Below the pieces are notes generated by a model, which saw only the letters and a list, made by a program, of their open reading frames with translations, had not been told where the DNA came from and made no database searches. Both the position numbers and the translations under genes were made by a program. A stretch of DNA of 64,000 nt from Zarea fungicola (Eukaryota > Ascomycota > Sordariomycetes > Hypocreales > Cordycipitaceae): positions 248,001 to 312,000 of the forward strand of contig FWCC01000075.1 in the NCBI GenBank assembly GCA_900169235.1, in the 5' to 3' direction. This document shows, piece after piece, positions 23,631 through 38,600 of this stretch. How positions within the stretch are numbered: the first letter of the stretch is position 1; each line of letters starts with the position of its first letter.

Positions 23631-24357
23631 GGCTTCTAGAGGGGGAAAGGCTGCAACAACCTCGCCGGACAGAACCGGGACAGTTGGGTAGGGTCGGATT
23701 TGGTGGTGGACAAGTTGATTGAGTCGTTGCGATGGAGAATGAAGCAATTGCAAGCAATTCTGTAGAGAAGATTACAGAAAATATGTCACAGGTAAACAGA
23801 CAGGAACAGAAGCGCTCCGAATGTGAGATGTAAAGGTGTCGTTGGTGTTGAATACGAGTCTCTCGGGAGGAGGGGTTCCCTTGGCTTTTGGTGGGACTCG
23901 TCCAAAGACTGTCTTTATGGTCCGTTTAGGCTGCAACCATGGTAAAACAGCCTAGAAACAAATTGAGCAGGTGTCCATTTTCTGTTTAGGGGGTCTGATA
24001 AACTGGCATTTGCTTTACTTCCGATCTTTGGGGGTGAGACACCACTCCACGTCACCCTCTTCTCCACGGGATTCGTCAAGGAGCGTTGGTTGGTGCAAGC
24101 AGTTTGCTAGCTGCACACCACCACCAGACAAGTCAACTTAGTACCAGTTTGTTCAAGTCTCTAATGTTAACGTTATGCCATTAAGCTACTGCGATTCAGA
24201 AGCTATAGTCCTTTTCTAAGACTCTTTTACCATAAAACACCCAGCTTGCTTCATCATCAACCTTTGCACACATACTTGTAGACAGATTCCTTTTTTGTAA
24301 TCCCAAGCATTTTTTTGCAATACAAAATCAAGCATCTATATCATAACCCTACTCCTC
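23631..24357. other. intergenic: NECAP promoter and SEC27 3' region
   Basis: No gene seen. The right half is AT-rich and precedes the SEC27 stop codon on the minus strand, consistent with a 3' untranslated region. Confidence 0.5.
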
Positions 24358-27224
24358 CTACTCTTCGTCTTCCTCCTCCTCTTCTTCTTCCTCAGCCTCG
24401 GCCTCGGCCTCTTCTGTCTCGTCGTGTCCATTCACTACCGCAGGCGCAATGTCGGCCGCCGAGCCACCTTCGCTCTCAAGCTGCAACCAGGCATCCCACT
24501 CGGGGAATAGATCCTCATCCTCGCCGGGAAGACCAATGAGCTTGGCTACACGAGCCTTCTTGGACTTTTCCAGGCTCTCCTTCCACGCCGTGACTGCCTC
24601 AACGGCAAGACTAGGCTTATACGTTTGCGCAAAGAGTACAGACTCTGCGTATCGCTCCGTCTTGGTCAGGACGGCCTGGCACTTTTGCACATCTCCCAGC
24701 AGCCAGTAACATGAAAAAGCAACATTGTTGGCGTTTCTCTCCTCAGCCTGCGCCGCCAGCTGGGCGAGACCTTCACGGTCGCCAGTAGACGAGTGGACGA
24801 GTAACAGAGAGCCAATATCCTTGGCATGTGTGAAGCACTCGGCAGCCAGGGCAACGTCCCAAGCAGCAAGCGCAGCGTCTCCAACCGTCTTCCACTTGTG
24901 CTCGACATCCGCCTCGCGGGCGAGTTCCAGAGCAATATCGAGTTGGTTCAATCCCAGCGCAAGATCAAACTTGTGCTCGGGGTCCGTGGCCACCTCCAGG
25001 GCAAGCTCCTTGTGGCCTTGGCCCTCGAGGAATCGCGCAATCTTGTTGAGCTGGTCCGCAGGGATTGTTGGCAGCAGCTCCGCGGCCGTCTCCATGTCCT
25101 CACGCAGAACCAACGTCTGGTATTCAAGCACAGGGAGCGACAAGGCAAAGGAAGTAACATTGACATCCTTGTCCGCAAGGTAGATTCTCGAGTCTCTTTG
25201 AATGTAGCCAAGGACATACATGGGCTTGTCAAAGTGGGAAACGGTGTAGGTCTGGTCGCCAACCAAATAGTTCAGGCGGTTGGTGCTGTTGGTGTAAATG
25301 AAGCAATCGCCAACCCACTCACCAGTGCGCACGCTATTCACTGTTAGATTTGCACGTCATGACGGATGGAATGGGCAACTTACGTCTCGCTAATGTCAGT
25401 AATAACCTCGAAAGCTGCCTCGACACCGTCATCGTCGACCTGGCCAGCCTGGACAGCCTCCACGTAGTTTTCGCGAGAGAACCGGAGCACATAAAAGGAA
25501 TCCTCGCACGTAATGGCGACAAGCTCGCCGCTCTCGGACCAGTAAACATGCTTGGGCTCAACCTCGATTCTACGGACAAGACCGCCAGTAGCCCAGTCGA
25601 AGAATGAGATGCCGCCCTGTCCAGTGACACCAAGCAGGACGCCGCCCGTCAGGCCATCAGCCTGGAATCCAACATCAAGGCCGCCGCTCTTCTCGGCAAA
25701 GTTCTTGTAGATCTTGACAGTCGTCGGGGTTTCGCGGATGGCAAAGTCGTTGCTATTTTCCTTGGAGGCCCAGACGAAGTCGAGAGCGGAGCCAAATGCC
25801 TTGTTGCGCCACGCCAGAGCGGTGTAAATGATGTATTCGCCGTCACCGCATACGGCAACAAAACGGCCGTTTGGTGAGTGGATCAGGGTCTGGGGATAGA
25901 CTTCGCAGGTTCCGAGGTCCTTGGTAGGCAGTGAGATTGGGTCATTATCCTTTATTTCGGCGTCTATGTCTTGTCAGCAGTCGTTTTCCATCGGTCCGAA
26001 ACACGGCCTACTCACCTCCTTTAATGATGGAAGACACGACTTCGTTGTGTTTGGCCCAAATGAGCTTGCCAGAGGGGTCCATTGACACGGCAGGCTCCTC
26101 GCGGCCAAGCTTTACAACGACGACACCATCGTCGTAACCGGCAGCGATGCACTGCTGGCCCTTTTGGGAGGAAACACACCAGGCGCGCTCCATGCTATAG
26201 TTGAGGGATGTCTCAAAACGGTAGGTGTTGGCGTGCCAGATGCGCAGGGTGCCATCTTCGGAACCGGACACAATGATGGGCAGCTCGGGATGGTAGAGAG
26301 CAAAGGATACATTATGCGTGTGGCCTTCGAGCGTGGCAATAAGTGACTTTGTGGTGTAGTCCCAAATCTTGATTGTTCGGTCGTCAGAGGTTGTGAGGAG
26401 ATAGGGCTTGTCGGAGTGGGGGTAATAATCGACGTGATTGACACCCTTGGTCTCGTGCGCTTCGAGGGTAAAGTTGGCGTGCGAGGAGCCGAGGTTCCAA
26501 ATCTTGACAGTCCTGTCCAGACAGGCCGAGGCAAAGGTATTGGTGTCCTTGGGGTTGATGGCGAGTGAGAGAATGTAGTGGCTGTGGCCCTCAAAGGTGC
26601 GGACGCATTTCCAGCCCTTTTCCCAATCCCACAGCTTAATGGTCATGTCATCGGAGGCGGTCAGGACGAATGGCTGCGTCGGGTGGACGACAATGGCTCT
26701 GATGTAGTCGGGGTGGGCTTCGAACGAGGTAATCTTCTCCGAGGTGTTGTAGTTGTAGACGCGGATCTGGAAGTCGTCGGAACCGCAAACGATCCAGTTC
26801 TTGCGAGCAATGAATCTACCAGCACGAACAGGGACATCGGTCATCTCAAACGTCTTGACCACCTGCTGCGTCGCATACGAGGTGATGTTGACGTTGCCTA
26901 GGGAGCAGTTAGCATGCGTGCGTCGTGGCATCGCGGCCTGGGTGGTGGTGCCGTCTTGTCGTACCATTGTAGAGGGTGGTGAGCACCCATGGCTCGTGAG
27001 GATGGAAATCGATGCCCTTGACTCGATCGCTGCGAGAGTAGAGTTGGCGCTACGGATGCATCATTGTCAATGTCAATTCGAAGCTTCAAGGCAAGCTTCC
27101 GAAGGGGGAGGCCAGATTGCGCCCCGGCGGAGACAAGTCATGGTTGCGGCCAAGACCGCCATGATCATCGCAGAGTCGACCTTGCCTAACAGATGCGAGA
27201 GCTTACCTTGACGTCGAGCTTCAT
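24358..27224 (-). CDS. SEC27: coatomer subunit beta' (COPI), five exons
   Basis: Exons are 27224-27207, 27049-26965, 26897-26016, 25963-25384 and 25333-24358. Introns are 157, 67, 52 and 50 nt, all GT-AG, and the product is 846 residues. Exon 1 encodes only MKLDVK. The protein then reads [17 protein letters not shown] and runs through WD40 repeats (for example [52 protein letters not shown]) in the first 300 residues. The coatomer WD-associated region follows ([34 protein letters not shown]). The tail is highly acidic. Beta' is part of the COPI coat for Golgi-to-ER retrieval and binds dilysine cargo signals. Length is close to yeast Sec27 (889). It shares a divergent promoter region with the acetyltransferase gene. 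Confidence 0.96.
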
Positions 27225-27999
27225 ATTGGCTGTATTTGTCCGCTGCTCGCGGCGTTGTAGGGTTGAGTTGTCAACGTGGAAAGGCGGCGTGGAGGATCCC
27301 CTGATAGTGGGGTTGGCGGGCTAGGAGATGTGGACAGGAGTGCAGGATACAACCATGAGATGGGCGGCAAAGGAGGAAAACGGTGTGACTGTATGAATTC
27401 TTTGACTGTGAATTTGATTGCCGTTTTCTAGATTATTTTTTTGAGGAAAAAGTGAGAAGCGCAAGAGAGCTTCAGCCGACGCACACAACGATATCTGGAC
27501 GCCATTTTGAAAATGTGGCCAGAAATAGAAGCTCCAGCACGTTGAAGTTGATGCCTAACTTTTAAGGCATCAGCTACACTTACACTGTCAATACACAGCA
27601 AAGCCAACGTATGATTGTAACGGGCGATGGTTAATTATTTTTCATAGATACAGTACTGATACTGTAAGGAATAATATTAGCCGACGGAATGAAATAAATT
27701 TGGCCCGCAGCTTGGCGTCAATTGGTGCCGACATGCCGATATCAGACAGGATGAAGCAGGCAGTAATTTGGCAGCCTAGCGGTGTGAGGGAAAGTAAAGG
27801 GAGAGAAGCAGGATATCAAAATGGATATAAAATGGATATAAAGAACATTGTCGTCGGAATCAATACAGCTGCCTTCTCCTCTTCCAACTTCATTCTACTT
27901 TAGCATTTTACCTTGCTGCCTGTCTGCTCTCTCATTATTTTCATACAATTTCAACGGTTCGAAATTGGGAATTTGATCCTATTAACAAAAGTAGTCACA
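27225..27999. promoter_or_regulatory. divergent promoter between SEC27 and the GNAT gene
   Basis: The two genes point away from each other, so this 775-bp interval must carry both promoters. A TATAAA-like repeat (gatataaa twice) lies at about 27822-27841 ahead of the acetyltransferase. Confidence 0.5.
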
Positions 28000-28620
28000 A
28001 TGGAGTCCGTTTTGACGAAACCCGTTGCCGAGATATTTGTGTCAAAGCGGCTTGTCTTCCGCGCCATTACCAGCAGCGAAGACGACAAGGCCACCTTCAA
28101 CGACTTGATCGGTGAACCTGGAACAGATGCACTTGGTAACTCTGGCATTCCTCTACCGTCTAATCGGGACGTTTGGAACAATGTGGCAAAGAAGATCTCT
28201 GACTCGTCTCTGCTCTGTGCCTTTGTTTGTCTCCGGGACGACACCGAGGCATCAAACCATGCAGCTGCTGGCAAAGCAATTGGCGTCATCAGCCTGAGCA
28301 AGCCTTCCCTCGAAGTCAAGACTGAGTACTGCGTGACAAAGATGGGCATCTTCATGGCGGAAGCCAGTCGCAGACAAGGCTACGCCGAGGAAGCTGTCAG
28401 ATGGGCCATCGATTGGACTTTCAACTACACCCGCGTGCACCGCTTTGAATTGCAGTCGTCGAGCTACAACACGGCAGCGATCAAGCTATGGCAAAAGATT
28501 GGATTCACGTTGGAGGGACGAAAGCGGGAGTGTGTTTGGTTTCAGCGGAAATGGCACGACAGTGTGATATTCTCGCTGCTGGAACACGAATGGGATGCGA
28601 TGCAGGGGGGGAAGGAGTGA
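28000..28620 (+). CDS. GNAT-family N-acetyltransferase (RimJ/RimL type)
   Basis: This is an intronless gene for 206 residues starting at the ATG at 28000 (context cacaATGg). The opening SKRLVFRAI is the usual first strand of RimJ/RimL-like acetyltransferases. The acetyl-CoA loop region is seen as GIFMAEASRRQGYAEEAVRWAI (shown by R/Q-RRQGYAEEA near residue 125-135). The C-terminal motif B region is YNTAAIKLWQKIGFTLEGR, followed by a conserved H/W segment. It should transfer acetyl groups from acetyl-CoA to an amine; the acceptor is unknown. Confidence 0.88.
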   Translation: MESVLTKPVAEIFVSKRLVFRAITSSEDDKATFNDLIGEPGTDALGNSGIPLPSNRDVWNNVAKKISDSSLLCAFVCLRDDTEASNHAAAGKAIGVISLSKPSLEVKTEYCVTKMGIFMAEASRRQGYAEEAVRWAIDWTFNYTRVHRFELQSSSYNTAAIKLWQKIGFTLEGRKRECVWFQRKWHDSVIFSLLEHEWDAMQGGKE

Positions 28621-30346
28621 TGAATCTGGCTCCCTGGTGCTGATGGAAGTGCAAATATGTTTTCTAGTCTTTAGGCTTGACAAGACTGGGGAAGAAGCTG
28701 AGATCTTATGGGACCTTCTGGAGGCGGGTAGCCTGGGCATGGTGTAGGAGGAGAGGATGAAAATTATACGCATACCACGATGTTAGTTGCTCATAAAATT
28801 GAAGATGGTCTTTGAATTCGATAATAGATTGATCCAAGGTTTGACTAAATTTTCTCTTCATTCAATAGCTGAAAATGCTGACGTTTCGACAATAAGATCC
28901 CATGTAGGGTAGGCGTTGAATCAAGAACTGCATGACATGGCATGCCTGACATGGAGCCATTTCGTCAGTCTCACATCACGCCTACAGAGTGCATTCGTCT
29001 GACGTTTTGAGTTATTTGCGAGAGCTTCGGACAAACCATGACAAACAATGTCGCGTCTGTCGTGGAATTTGCCACTGGTGACCGAGCCGGCGTCATAGGG
29101 GTTCGTTTGTTGACGATCCTCCACAGTTTGCGGGCGCAGTGCCTGTTGGTAGTGCAGTTGGTAGTGCGGTTGATGGTGTTGGTGGCGTCCTGTAGCTGGC
29201 GAGCCCTGAAGACGGGCGGCAGGCTAGGTGGTGCTAAATTGGTTCACTGTACTCCGTATTAACAGCACCAATGGAACAGCAGCCCACACAGTGCGGCGAC
29301 AAGATATTACAGTGGCCACTCCCTCAAAATGGCTGTGTTCTGTGCGAGGCATGAAAAGGCCAACGCAAGCAATGATATGTACATCAAGCCAAGCCAGTGA
29401 TAAAGATAGGAAAATCACAAAATCACTGGTAATAAGAAAAATCGCAAATAATTAGAAAATTACCAGCAACAGGGAAATTGCCAACCAACTGGTCCGTACT
29501 CGTACTACGTAGGAATAGGCTATAGCCACACTCTTTAGCTCGCTGTCTCACCAGCCCCTGTAAGAACCCCAGGATCCTGCTAACCCAGCGACGTCACTCT
29601 ACATCTCAGTGCAACCCGCAGGTACAACCAGTCCCAGGCACAGTTGGTCTGTGGCCAGGTACCGTGCGTCCTGTTTCACTGTATCTCGCCGACACAGTGC
29701 TGCACAGTTGCAGCCAAACGCAGAGCTGCACTGCCCTCCCCAAGCCACCCAGCCCCCAGCAGCCTGCCCAGCCCGTCCTGATACCATCCACTAACATGCT
29801 AACTAATCCCACTGGTGCACCACGCCAAACAGGCTTTCAACTTGTGATGCCCACCAGATTGCTTTGCTTGGCCTCCACTTGCATCGCCCCTTTCGCCTGC
29901 AGTCTCTCAACGTCACTTTTTTGCATCTGCATCTTCTTCAATTTTACCCAAGTACGCCGCTCTCCTGCCATCCCCCCTGCTTCACGCCCGGCCAACCGTT
30001 CCAATTACAGCATCCCTCCGCCTGGGGCTCTCACCAAAACATCGGCCCCCAGACAAAGCAACCCTGGCTCTGCGCTTATCCTATCCGCCTGCGGGGTTCC
30101 CGACTTGAATCCACCGCCACCTTGTCCACGCCCAAGCCGCGGGCTCCTGAGTCTACCCCTTCTTCTTCGTCACGGGCCAACCTTGATTCGACATTTATGC
30201 CATTTGATTACGAATAGACACATTGCCCACAACCTTGCCGCCTCTCGCCTTGAATCGCCTTGCCTCCTGTGCACCACCACCACTGCCGCCCGCTTCTCTC
30301 GTACCGTACCCAAAAGTCAGATTCACAATTTCCGCGGCGAATGGCC
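28621..30346. other. intergenic, long 5' region of the Sch9-type kinase gene
   Basis: About 1.7 kb without a supported gene. The right part (29.6-30.3 kb) is C/T-rich with several upstream ATGs and short open frames, as in long fungal kinase-gene leaders. Confidence 0.5.
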
Positions 30347-32529
30347 ATGTCGTGGAAACTTACAAAGAGTGCGTTCAATTTCGAATCCCAAAATCCGACA
30401 CTTGCCGTCCGCTGGCTGGGCTGTGCAGCGCCTCCAGTTCTGCCCACACTACCCTGCTTGCTGTTGACGTTGTACATTTTGGCTGACAAGTTCGTCCAGA
30501 GCTCAAGGAGACGCACCTGGGGACTCTGAGCCCTTTCTCCCGATCTGCTTCGACCTCGACCATTACCACAGAAAAAGAACCTCAGCCCACCCCTGGTCTA
30601 GAGGCCCCCATCCCCGAGAATGATACCAGTAAGCCCCTACCCTCATGTCGCTGCTGCCCAAGAGGCTAATATAAAAGTCAAAGCTGCCGCTGCAGTTCCT
30701 ACGGGAGCCCCGGTGCAGACCCCGATTGTAACACCCCCGAAACCCGGCATGTTGATTGTTACGCTTCATGAGGGCCAGGGCCTTTCCCTACCCGAGGAGC
30801 ATAAAAATATCTTTACCTCACAGCACCAGGGCTCACTTTCTACGAGCAATGCCTCTCTCGCGACAGGCTCCCTCCGATCTGGATCTCAACGAATGGCGGG
30901 ATCCGTCACCAATGGCTCCCACCGATCTCATGCATCAGTCGGCGGATTTTCTGGAATCCCTACAAACCACGGCCGAATATTAGGAAAATACATGCCCTAT
31001 GCCCTCATTGATTTCGACAAGGTCCAGGTCTTTGTCAACTCGGTCGACGGAAACCCAGAGAACCCCCTGTGGGCTGGCAGCAACACCCAGTACAAGTTTG
31101 ACGTGTCACGCGTGACGGAACTCGTCATTCATCTATATTTTCGCAATCCCAATGCCGCGCCCGGCGCCGGCCGTAGCCAAGACATCTTCTTGGGCGTCGT
31201 CCGCATCAACCCAAAGTTTCAAGAGCGACAGCAGTTTGTGGACGATCCCAAGCTCAGCAAAAAGGACCGCGAAAAGGCCGCTGTCGAGCACGCCCAGAAG
31301 CAAAAGGAAGGCGGCTACAGTGGCGTCGAGTGGGTCAACGTGCAGTTTGGAACCGGCAAAATCAAGATTGGCGTCGAATTCGTCGAGACCCGTGTGGGAA
31401 AGCTCAAGATTGAAGACTTTGACCTTCTCAAGGTGGTCGGCAAGGGCAGCTTCGGCAAGGTGATGCAGGTCCGCAAAAAGGATACCAACCGTATCTATGC
31501 CCTCAAGACGATTCGGAAAGCACACATTATTTCGCGCTCCGAGGTAGCCCACACTCTTGCTGAGCGATCGGTATTGGCCCAGATTAACAATCCGTTCATT
31601 GTGCCGCTCAAGTTTAGCTTCCAGTCCCCTGAGAAGCTCTACTTTGTCCTGGCCTTTGTCAACGGAGGCGAGCTGTTTTATCATCTCCAAAAGGATGGCC
31701 GATTCGACGTGAACCGTGCGCGATTCTACACGGCCGAGCTGCTGTGCGCACTCGAGTGTCTGCATGGATTTAGCGTCATCTACCGCGACCTCAAGCCGGA
31801 AAATATCCTGCTCGACTACCAGGGCCACATTGCGCTGTGTGACTTTGGCCTTTGCAAGCTCGACATGAAGGACGAGGACCGGACCAACACGTTTTGCGGC
31901 ACGCCCGAGTACCTGGCCCCCGAGCTGCTCCTGGGCCAAGGCTACAACAAGACGGTGGACTGGTGGACGCTGGGAGTGTTGCTGTATGAAATGCTGACGG
32001 GCCTGCCACCGTACTACGACGAGAACGTGAATGAAATGTACCGCAAGATTTTGTCGGAGCCGCTACACTTTTCCGACATTGTGCCGCCGGCGGCCAAGGA
32101 TTTGCTTACGAAGCTACTCAACCGCGACCCGAAACAGAGACTGGGAGCCAACGGATCGGCCGAGATCAAGGCGCACCCGTTCTTCCACGCCATAGATTGG
32201 CGCAAGCTTCTACAGCGCAAATACGAGCCTACGTTCAAGCCCAATGTAGTAAGTCCTACTGACATATGGGAAGACGGTGACGTCCATAAAGGTATGATAC
32301 GATGCCAGAAAACGCTGACCAGGTGCAGGTGGATCCCATGGACACGGAGAATTTTGACCAAGAATTTACAGGAGAGATGCCGCAAGACTCGCATGTCGAA
32401 GGCAGTGCATTGTCCGAGACGATGCAGCACCAGTTCCACGGCTTCAGCTACAACCGACCGATTGCTGGGCTTTCAGACGGTGGCGGCAGTGTCAGGGACC
32501 CCGCGTTTATTGGTAGCATCCCAGAGTAG
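30347..32529 (+). CDS. sch9: AGC protein kinase of the Sch9 type (four exons)
   Basis: Exons are 30347-30368, 30500-30628, 30696-32248 and 32329-32529; the product is 634 residues. Splicing the 131-nt first intron restores the conserved start MSWKLTKKLKETHLG; an ATG six bases upstream (30341) would add two residues. The third exon's acceptor is uncertain by a few codons because several AGs share the phase. A C2 domain occupies about residues 65-270 (GMLIVTLHEGQGL to FGTGKIKIGVEF). The kinase domain covers about 290-550: GKGSFGKV, YRDLKPEN, DFG, and an activation loop TFCGTPEY. The AGC tail includes YEPTFKPNV and FDQEFT, and a hydrophobic motif FHGFSY near residue 604. In fungi Sch9 acts under TORC1, linking nutrients to growth, ribosome production and stress response. 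Confidence 0.95.
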
Positions 32530-32635
32530 AGCATCTGAGGGACAACTCTGCAGGTTTGTTGTGAGTTTTTTACCATTGGGCGAACGGGCAAATGAAAATT
32601 TAGGGCGTTGAACCGGGTTTCTTTGTGTTTTTGTA

Positions 32636-32723
32636 CAGAGACGGAGACAAGGAGAGAGACAGAGCGACAGAGCGACAGAGCGACAGAGAGACAGAGAGCG
32701 ACTGAGAGAGACAGAGGAACGGC

Positions 32724-32758
<35 letters not shown>

Positions 32759-32762
32759 CGCA
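32636..32762. repeat. (GACAGAGC)n and (GA)n microsatellites
   Basis: Purine-rich simple repeats on the plus strand lie about 110 bp after the kinase stop codon, probably in its 3' untranslated region. Confidence 0.9.
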
Positions 32763-33689
32763 AGGGAGCCGAGAATCTGTCTGTTGTCTGCTCGAGGCAT
32801 TGACCAATGGCAGGCCAACACTGCTGATGACTAGTAGGTAAAGCGATTTTGAAGAGGATGCTGCTGGTGTAAGCCAGCGCTTTCAACGGCAAAGATATAA
32901 GTAGACCTAGCATTTCCTTGGTGTATCATTTTGAGACTAGATTTTTTCCTCGTCTGCATCCGAATAGCCTATCTCTGTGATGTGCCTCTACTACGGCCAA
33001 TATCATTGTCTACTGCCAGACAATAGACGGATACATCTCCTCGGAGACACGACGTTGATAACTGATACGTCGTCCAATGAGACTCAGTGGACAAGGCTGC
33101 TTTCAGTGGGAAGCTGCGCTGTAATCCCCCGTAAATTTCACAGCCAGCGAGCGGCATTGCCTTTTGCGGCTCCGCACACCAGCTCTGGCAGCGGCCCCAC
33201 ACTAGCTTCCCCAACACCATCATTTTGTCTGCGGTATTTCATCAAAGTCTCATCGCCAAAGCTCAAGGCAACCCTTTTTATTTTATTTTGCATCCTTGAA
33301 TCAACATTATTTCTATCCATCCCTCGAAAACCTTCATTTTTGCTCTATTCGAGGTACGTTGTGCATTTCTGGCAACAGACGCCGCATCTGGCTTGCTGAG
33401 TCGGTGCCCCGCCCCCTCCTCTGGTTGCCCCTCCATCATCTCGAGCGTTTGATTTCTGGTGATTCCGTCATCATATTCACCCAGCCTCTAAAACGACTAA
33501 GCAATTGGTCATCGCATGACATTGCATACACCAAAATATTCATCACTCTGCATCCTTTGAATTTTTCCGCGTCTTGGCAAAATTTCCCGCCATCAAGATC
33601 AATCACCTTTGCTAACCGGCTTTTGCCACCTTTTGTCCCCGGTAGACCATCCGAAGAAACCGAAGAACCTGCCCCATCCCGTGGCTTGC

Positions 33690-33696
33690 TATAAAG
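33690..33696 (+). promoter_or_regulatory. TATA box of the PGI gene
   Basis: TATAAAG lies 73 bp before the ATG at 33769 and is followed by a C/A-rich leader, typical of highly expressed fungal glycolytic genes. Confidence 0.6.
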
Positions 33697-33768
33697 CTAA
33701 AAGCATCCGAGCTCTCGCTTCAAATTAACTCCTAATTCCACCACATACACATATCATCGCACGATACA

Positions 33769-35660
<1,892 letters not shown>

Positions 35661-38600
35661 GGAATGCGCTCAAGTTGGCATGGATGATGGGGATAAAGTG
35701 CTTTACGATGTAAGGAATGCATTGCATGCAATGACGGAAAGAAGAATGGATGAAGCAAAAGAAGAATGAAGATGACCTAAAAAAAGATGAAAAGGACAAG
35801 GAATCATAGTTTGTTGACCGGAATAGGTAATAAAATGTCGATGAATGAGGCTGAGAGCTGTATGTGAGACGTAGAAGGTTGAGAAGGTGATGCGTTGGCA
35901 AGAATGTAAGTGAAGAGAGGAAAAAAGGTGGCGCCGAAGACCGGAGTTTTTTTGTGAGGTGAGGAATGGTCTCATGTGTCGCATGACGACTAGAAGATGA
36001 GTTTTGCAGATGTGGCCGTCTCAGATGGATAAAGCTCCAAGACGAGTCTTGGTTGTCGAGATGAGCATATGACACGACGCCACCACCACATGTAAAAGAA
36101 TGCGGGGTGCAACGAGATGTAATGGATGATGGGGAATCTTGGAGGAATTGGAGAATGTCGGAAGAATTGGAGAATCTCGGAGTCCAATGATTTAATTAAT
36201 TTTGGTTAATATTATTAATTATAATAATTTTTAGCTTGAATCAAAGTCTCTGATGCCACGTCGGCTTCTCCCATCGCCGAGGCACATGCAGAAGATGAGC
36301 ACGGGACAAGAGATTATGGAGATGGGATATCTTGTGGATGCGGAGTTGACCCGAAAAAGACGGGAGTTTTTTTTATTAATTAATACCGAGTATGTGTACG
36401 AGTTTGTTTCCACAAGTTCCAGGCTTGGGCTGAGTGAGACATGTTGTTGTCTTGGATAGTCAAGGGAGAATGGGGAAGAAAAAGAGAGTGAGACATTCAA
36501 CGGAAACTCACGATGATTTTGCCCGAGCTTCATTTTTTTTTGTCAGTCAGTCATTAGTCACGTAAAGAAGGTGAAGGAACTTTTTTTCCTTTTTTTCCTG
36601 TTAAATCCAACTGTACTCTGGAGCAATATGTAACCAGAAGGCGTGAGGGCGTTGTAGGCGTGGACAAATACATGGACAGACGGGAGGGGAAAAGAGGGGA
36701 CAGTCCAGTCTAGGAACGGACCGTGTGGGATGGTTATGCAGCCTGGACTCGACTCTGACAAAAACGAGGGAATTAAATTAAAAAGAGGACTATCGTGAAA
36801 AAAAAAAGGGGTGGGTGGCATGCATGGCATGTAGGCTTGGTGTGTGTGTGTGTGAGAGAGAGAGGTGGGCTTGTGATGAGGATGCGGGGAGACTAGAGCA
36901 AAGCGGAAAGGCCAGAGAAGAGTCCCAAGGTCCTGACATGAGATTACGGAAAAAGTAGGAAACGGGAAATGGAAAATGGAACAATGATGAGAATGGCAGG
37001 TGTGATTTATGCATGAACAATATGATTATAGTCGGGAATAATGGCCGACTTGGAACAAGAGCACGGCATTTGACGGGCAGATGGAGATCTGCCGCTACGT
37101 ACCAGTAGACCCTGGCAGCTACAGTCAATCCTCTCTAGTCTGTTGTACAGTGTACAGACGGGACGGAGGTTGCCAGAAAACGGTGGCTGCAGGCCAAGCC
37201 GGGACATGGCAAGAAAGATGGTGTGGTGAACCATATAAAACGGTGGACAAGGCAACGGAGAGGCCGAAAATGGACTTCCGGACAAACCATAGTGTGAGGG
37301 GCTTATCAGTCGGCGTCTGGTAGAGTTTTGTCTGGCCATTTTCTGCGTTGTCCTTTGCCAGTCCTTCCAGTCCTTGCCAGTTGGGTGTATTGCCTCGAGC
37401 ACGTTTTTTTCTTACGTTTGGTGCAACTTGTGACACAGCCGCCTTGCTACTTGCCGCCGTCGTACAATATGTATGCTGAGGTCAGACAGGACTGGGTCCA
37501 GGTTGTACCAAGGGGCACTGCCTTTTAATGTGTTGCCATTTTTAGGCGATTTTGATATCCGAGACATTTGGGGGGATATTACCCGCAACAATTACAGGTA
37601 GAGTGAGTTTCGTGATACAGGAGGGGACAAGGATGGGATAAGGATGGATGCGCTGTTTTGGCAAGTTGGAGAGGCATATTTCGGCGTCATTGCGGGCATA
37701 GGACGCCTGCAGCTGAGCCAATGGGCCTGCATCAAGTTTGTAGTCCAAAGATTAGCTAGCTACCTGATGGTAAATGGACGAAACGTATTTGTCCGGGCCC
37801 ACCTACTAAATGATACGTTGAACTGCGGACTGGCGCGGATCCTTGCGTATTATGGGTTTCATTTTGAAAGCTTTGAAAATAAAAACCTCACTTAGCGTGT
37901 TGCCGTGCTAGATTTCGGCGTTGAGCGGCTCAAACTAGACAGGGCCAAGGCCTGCGAGTGACGTCGTGCATGTGTCTTTGGCACATTGGCATTTGGCATG
38001 TGGTTGTTGTGGTTGTTGTGGTTGTTGATGTAGTCGGCGGAAGCAATGATCAACATGTCAACATGTGAGTGATTTATCCACGGCAGGAGTTGGTAAACAT
38101 GTCTACAGACGTTTTACAAATATTTTAAAGATGTTTTTAGGTGTTTAAAATTCATGATGAATTTAGTTTGATATTGTTCTGATTGGCATGCCATTTTCAC
38201 CCAATTCAAAGTCGACAGGTTGAAACAAGCAACTGGCTTCTCCATAATCTCCACGTTTTACAGTGGACAACAAGGTAAAATTCCCCAGAATAGAGGAACA
38301 ATGGGTTGAAGCGAGCAAGAGCAAGCGAGGCATAAGCAGTGATGATGTGCATTTGCATCTCATTACATCAGTGGGATTAGAATGGGCTAGTTGATGCAAG
38401 CGATGCAACCAGAGTGCAGTTGATTGTGGTTCTCTAGAGACGTGGAACGAAGCTGCAATAACTACAACAGCCTCGACGTCATACCCCGCGGCGCAATAGA
38501 GGGGCTGCTTTCCAAGGCGAAGCTAATGACTACCTAGTAGTTACTAGTAGGACAGGGTGCAGGCCCAAGACTCGGCCATTTCGTTATCTAGTGTGACGTC

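Larger units (their letters stand above)
32530..33768. other. intergenic: kinase 3' region and PGI promoter
   Basis: The left part contains the GA-rich simple repeats just after the kinase stop. The right part (33.4-33.77 kb) is the isomerase promoter with a C/T-rich leader. No gene seen. Confidence 0.5.

Noticed and set aside
23045..23639. Plus- and minus-strand alternative frames over NECAP
   Set aside because: Caused by high GC and low-complexity coding; the NECAP frame is conserved and complete.
31133..31939. Minus-strand frame of 268 codons inside the Sch9-type kinase
   Set aside because: Shadow of a strongly codon-biased gene; the plus strand has all kinase motifs.
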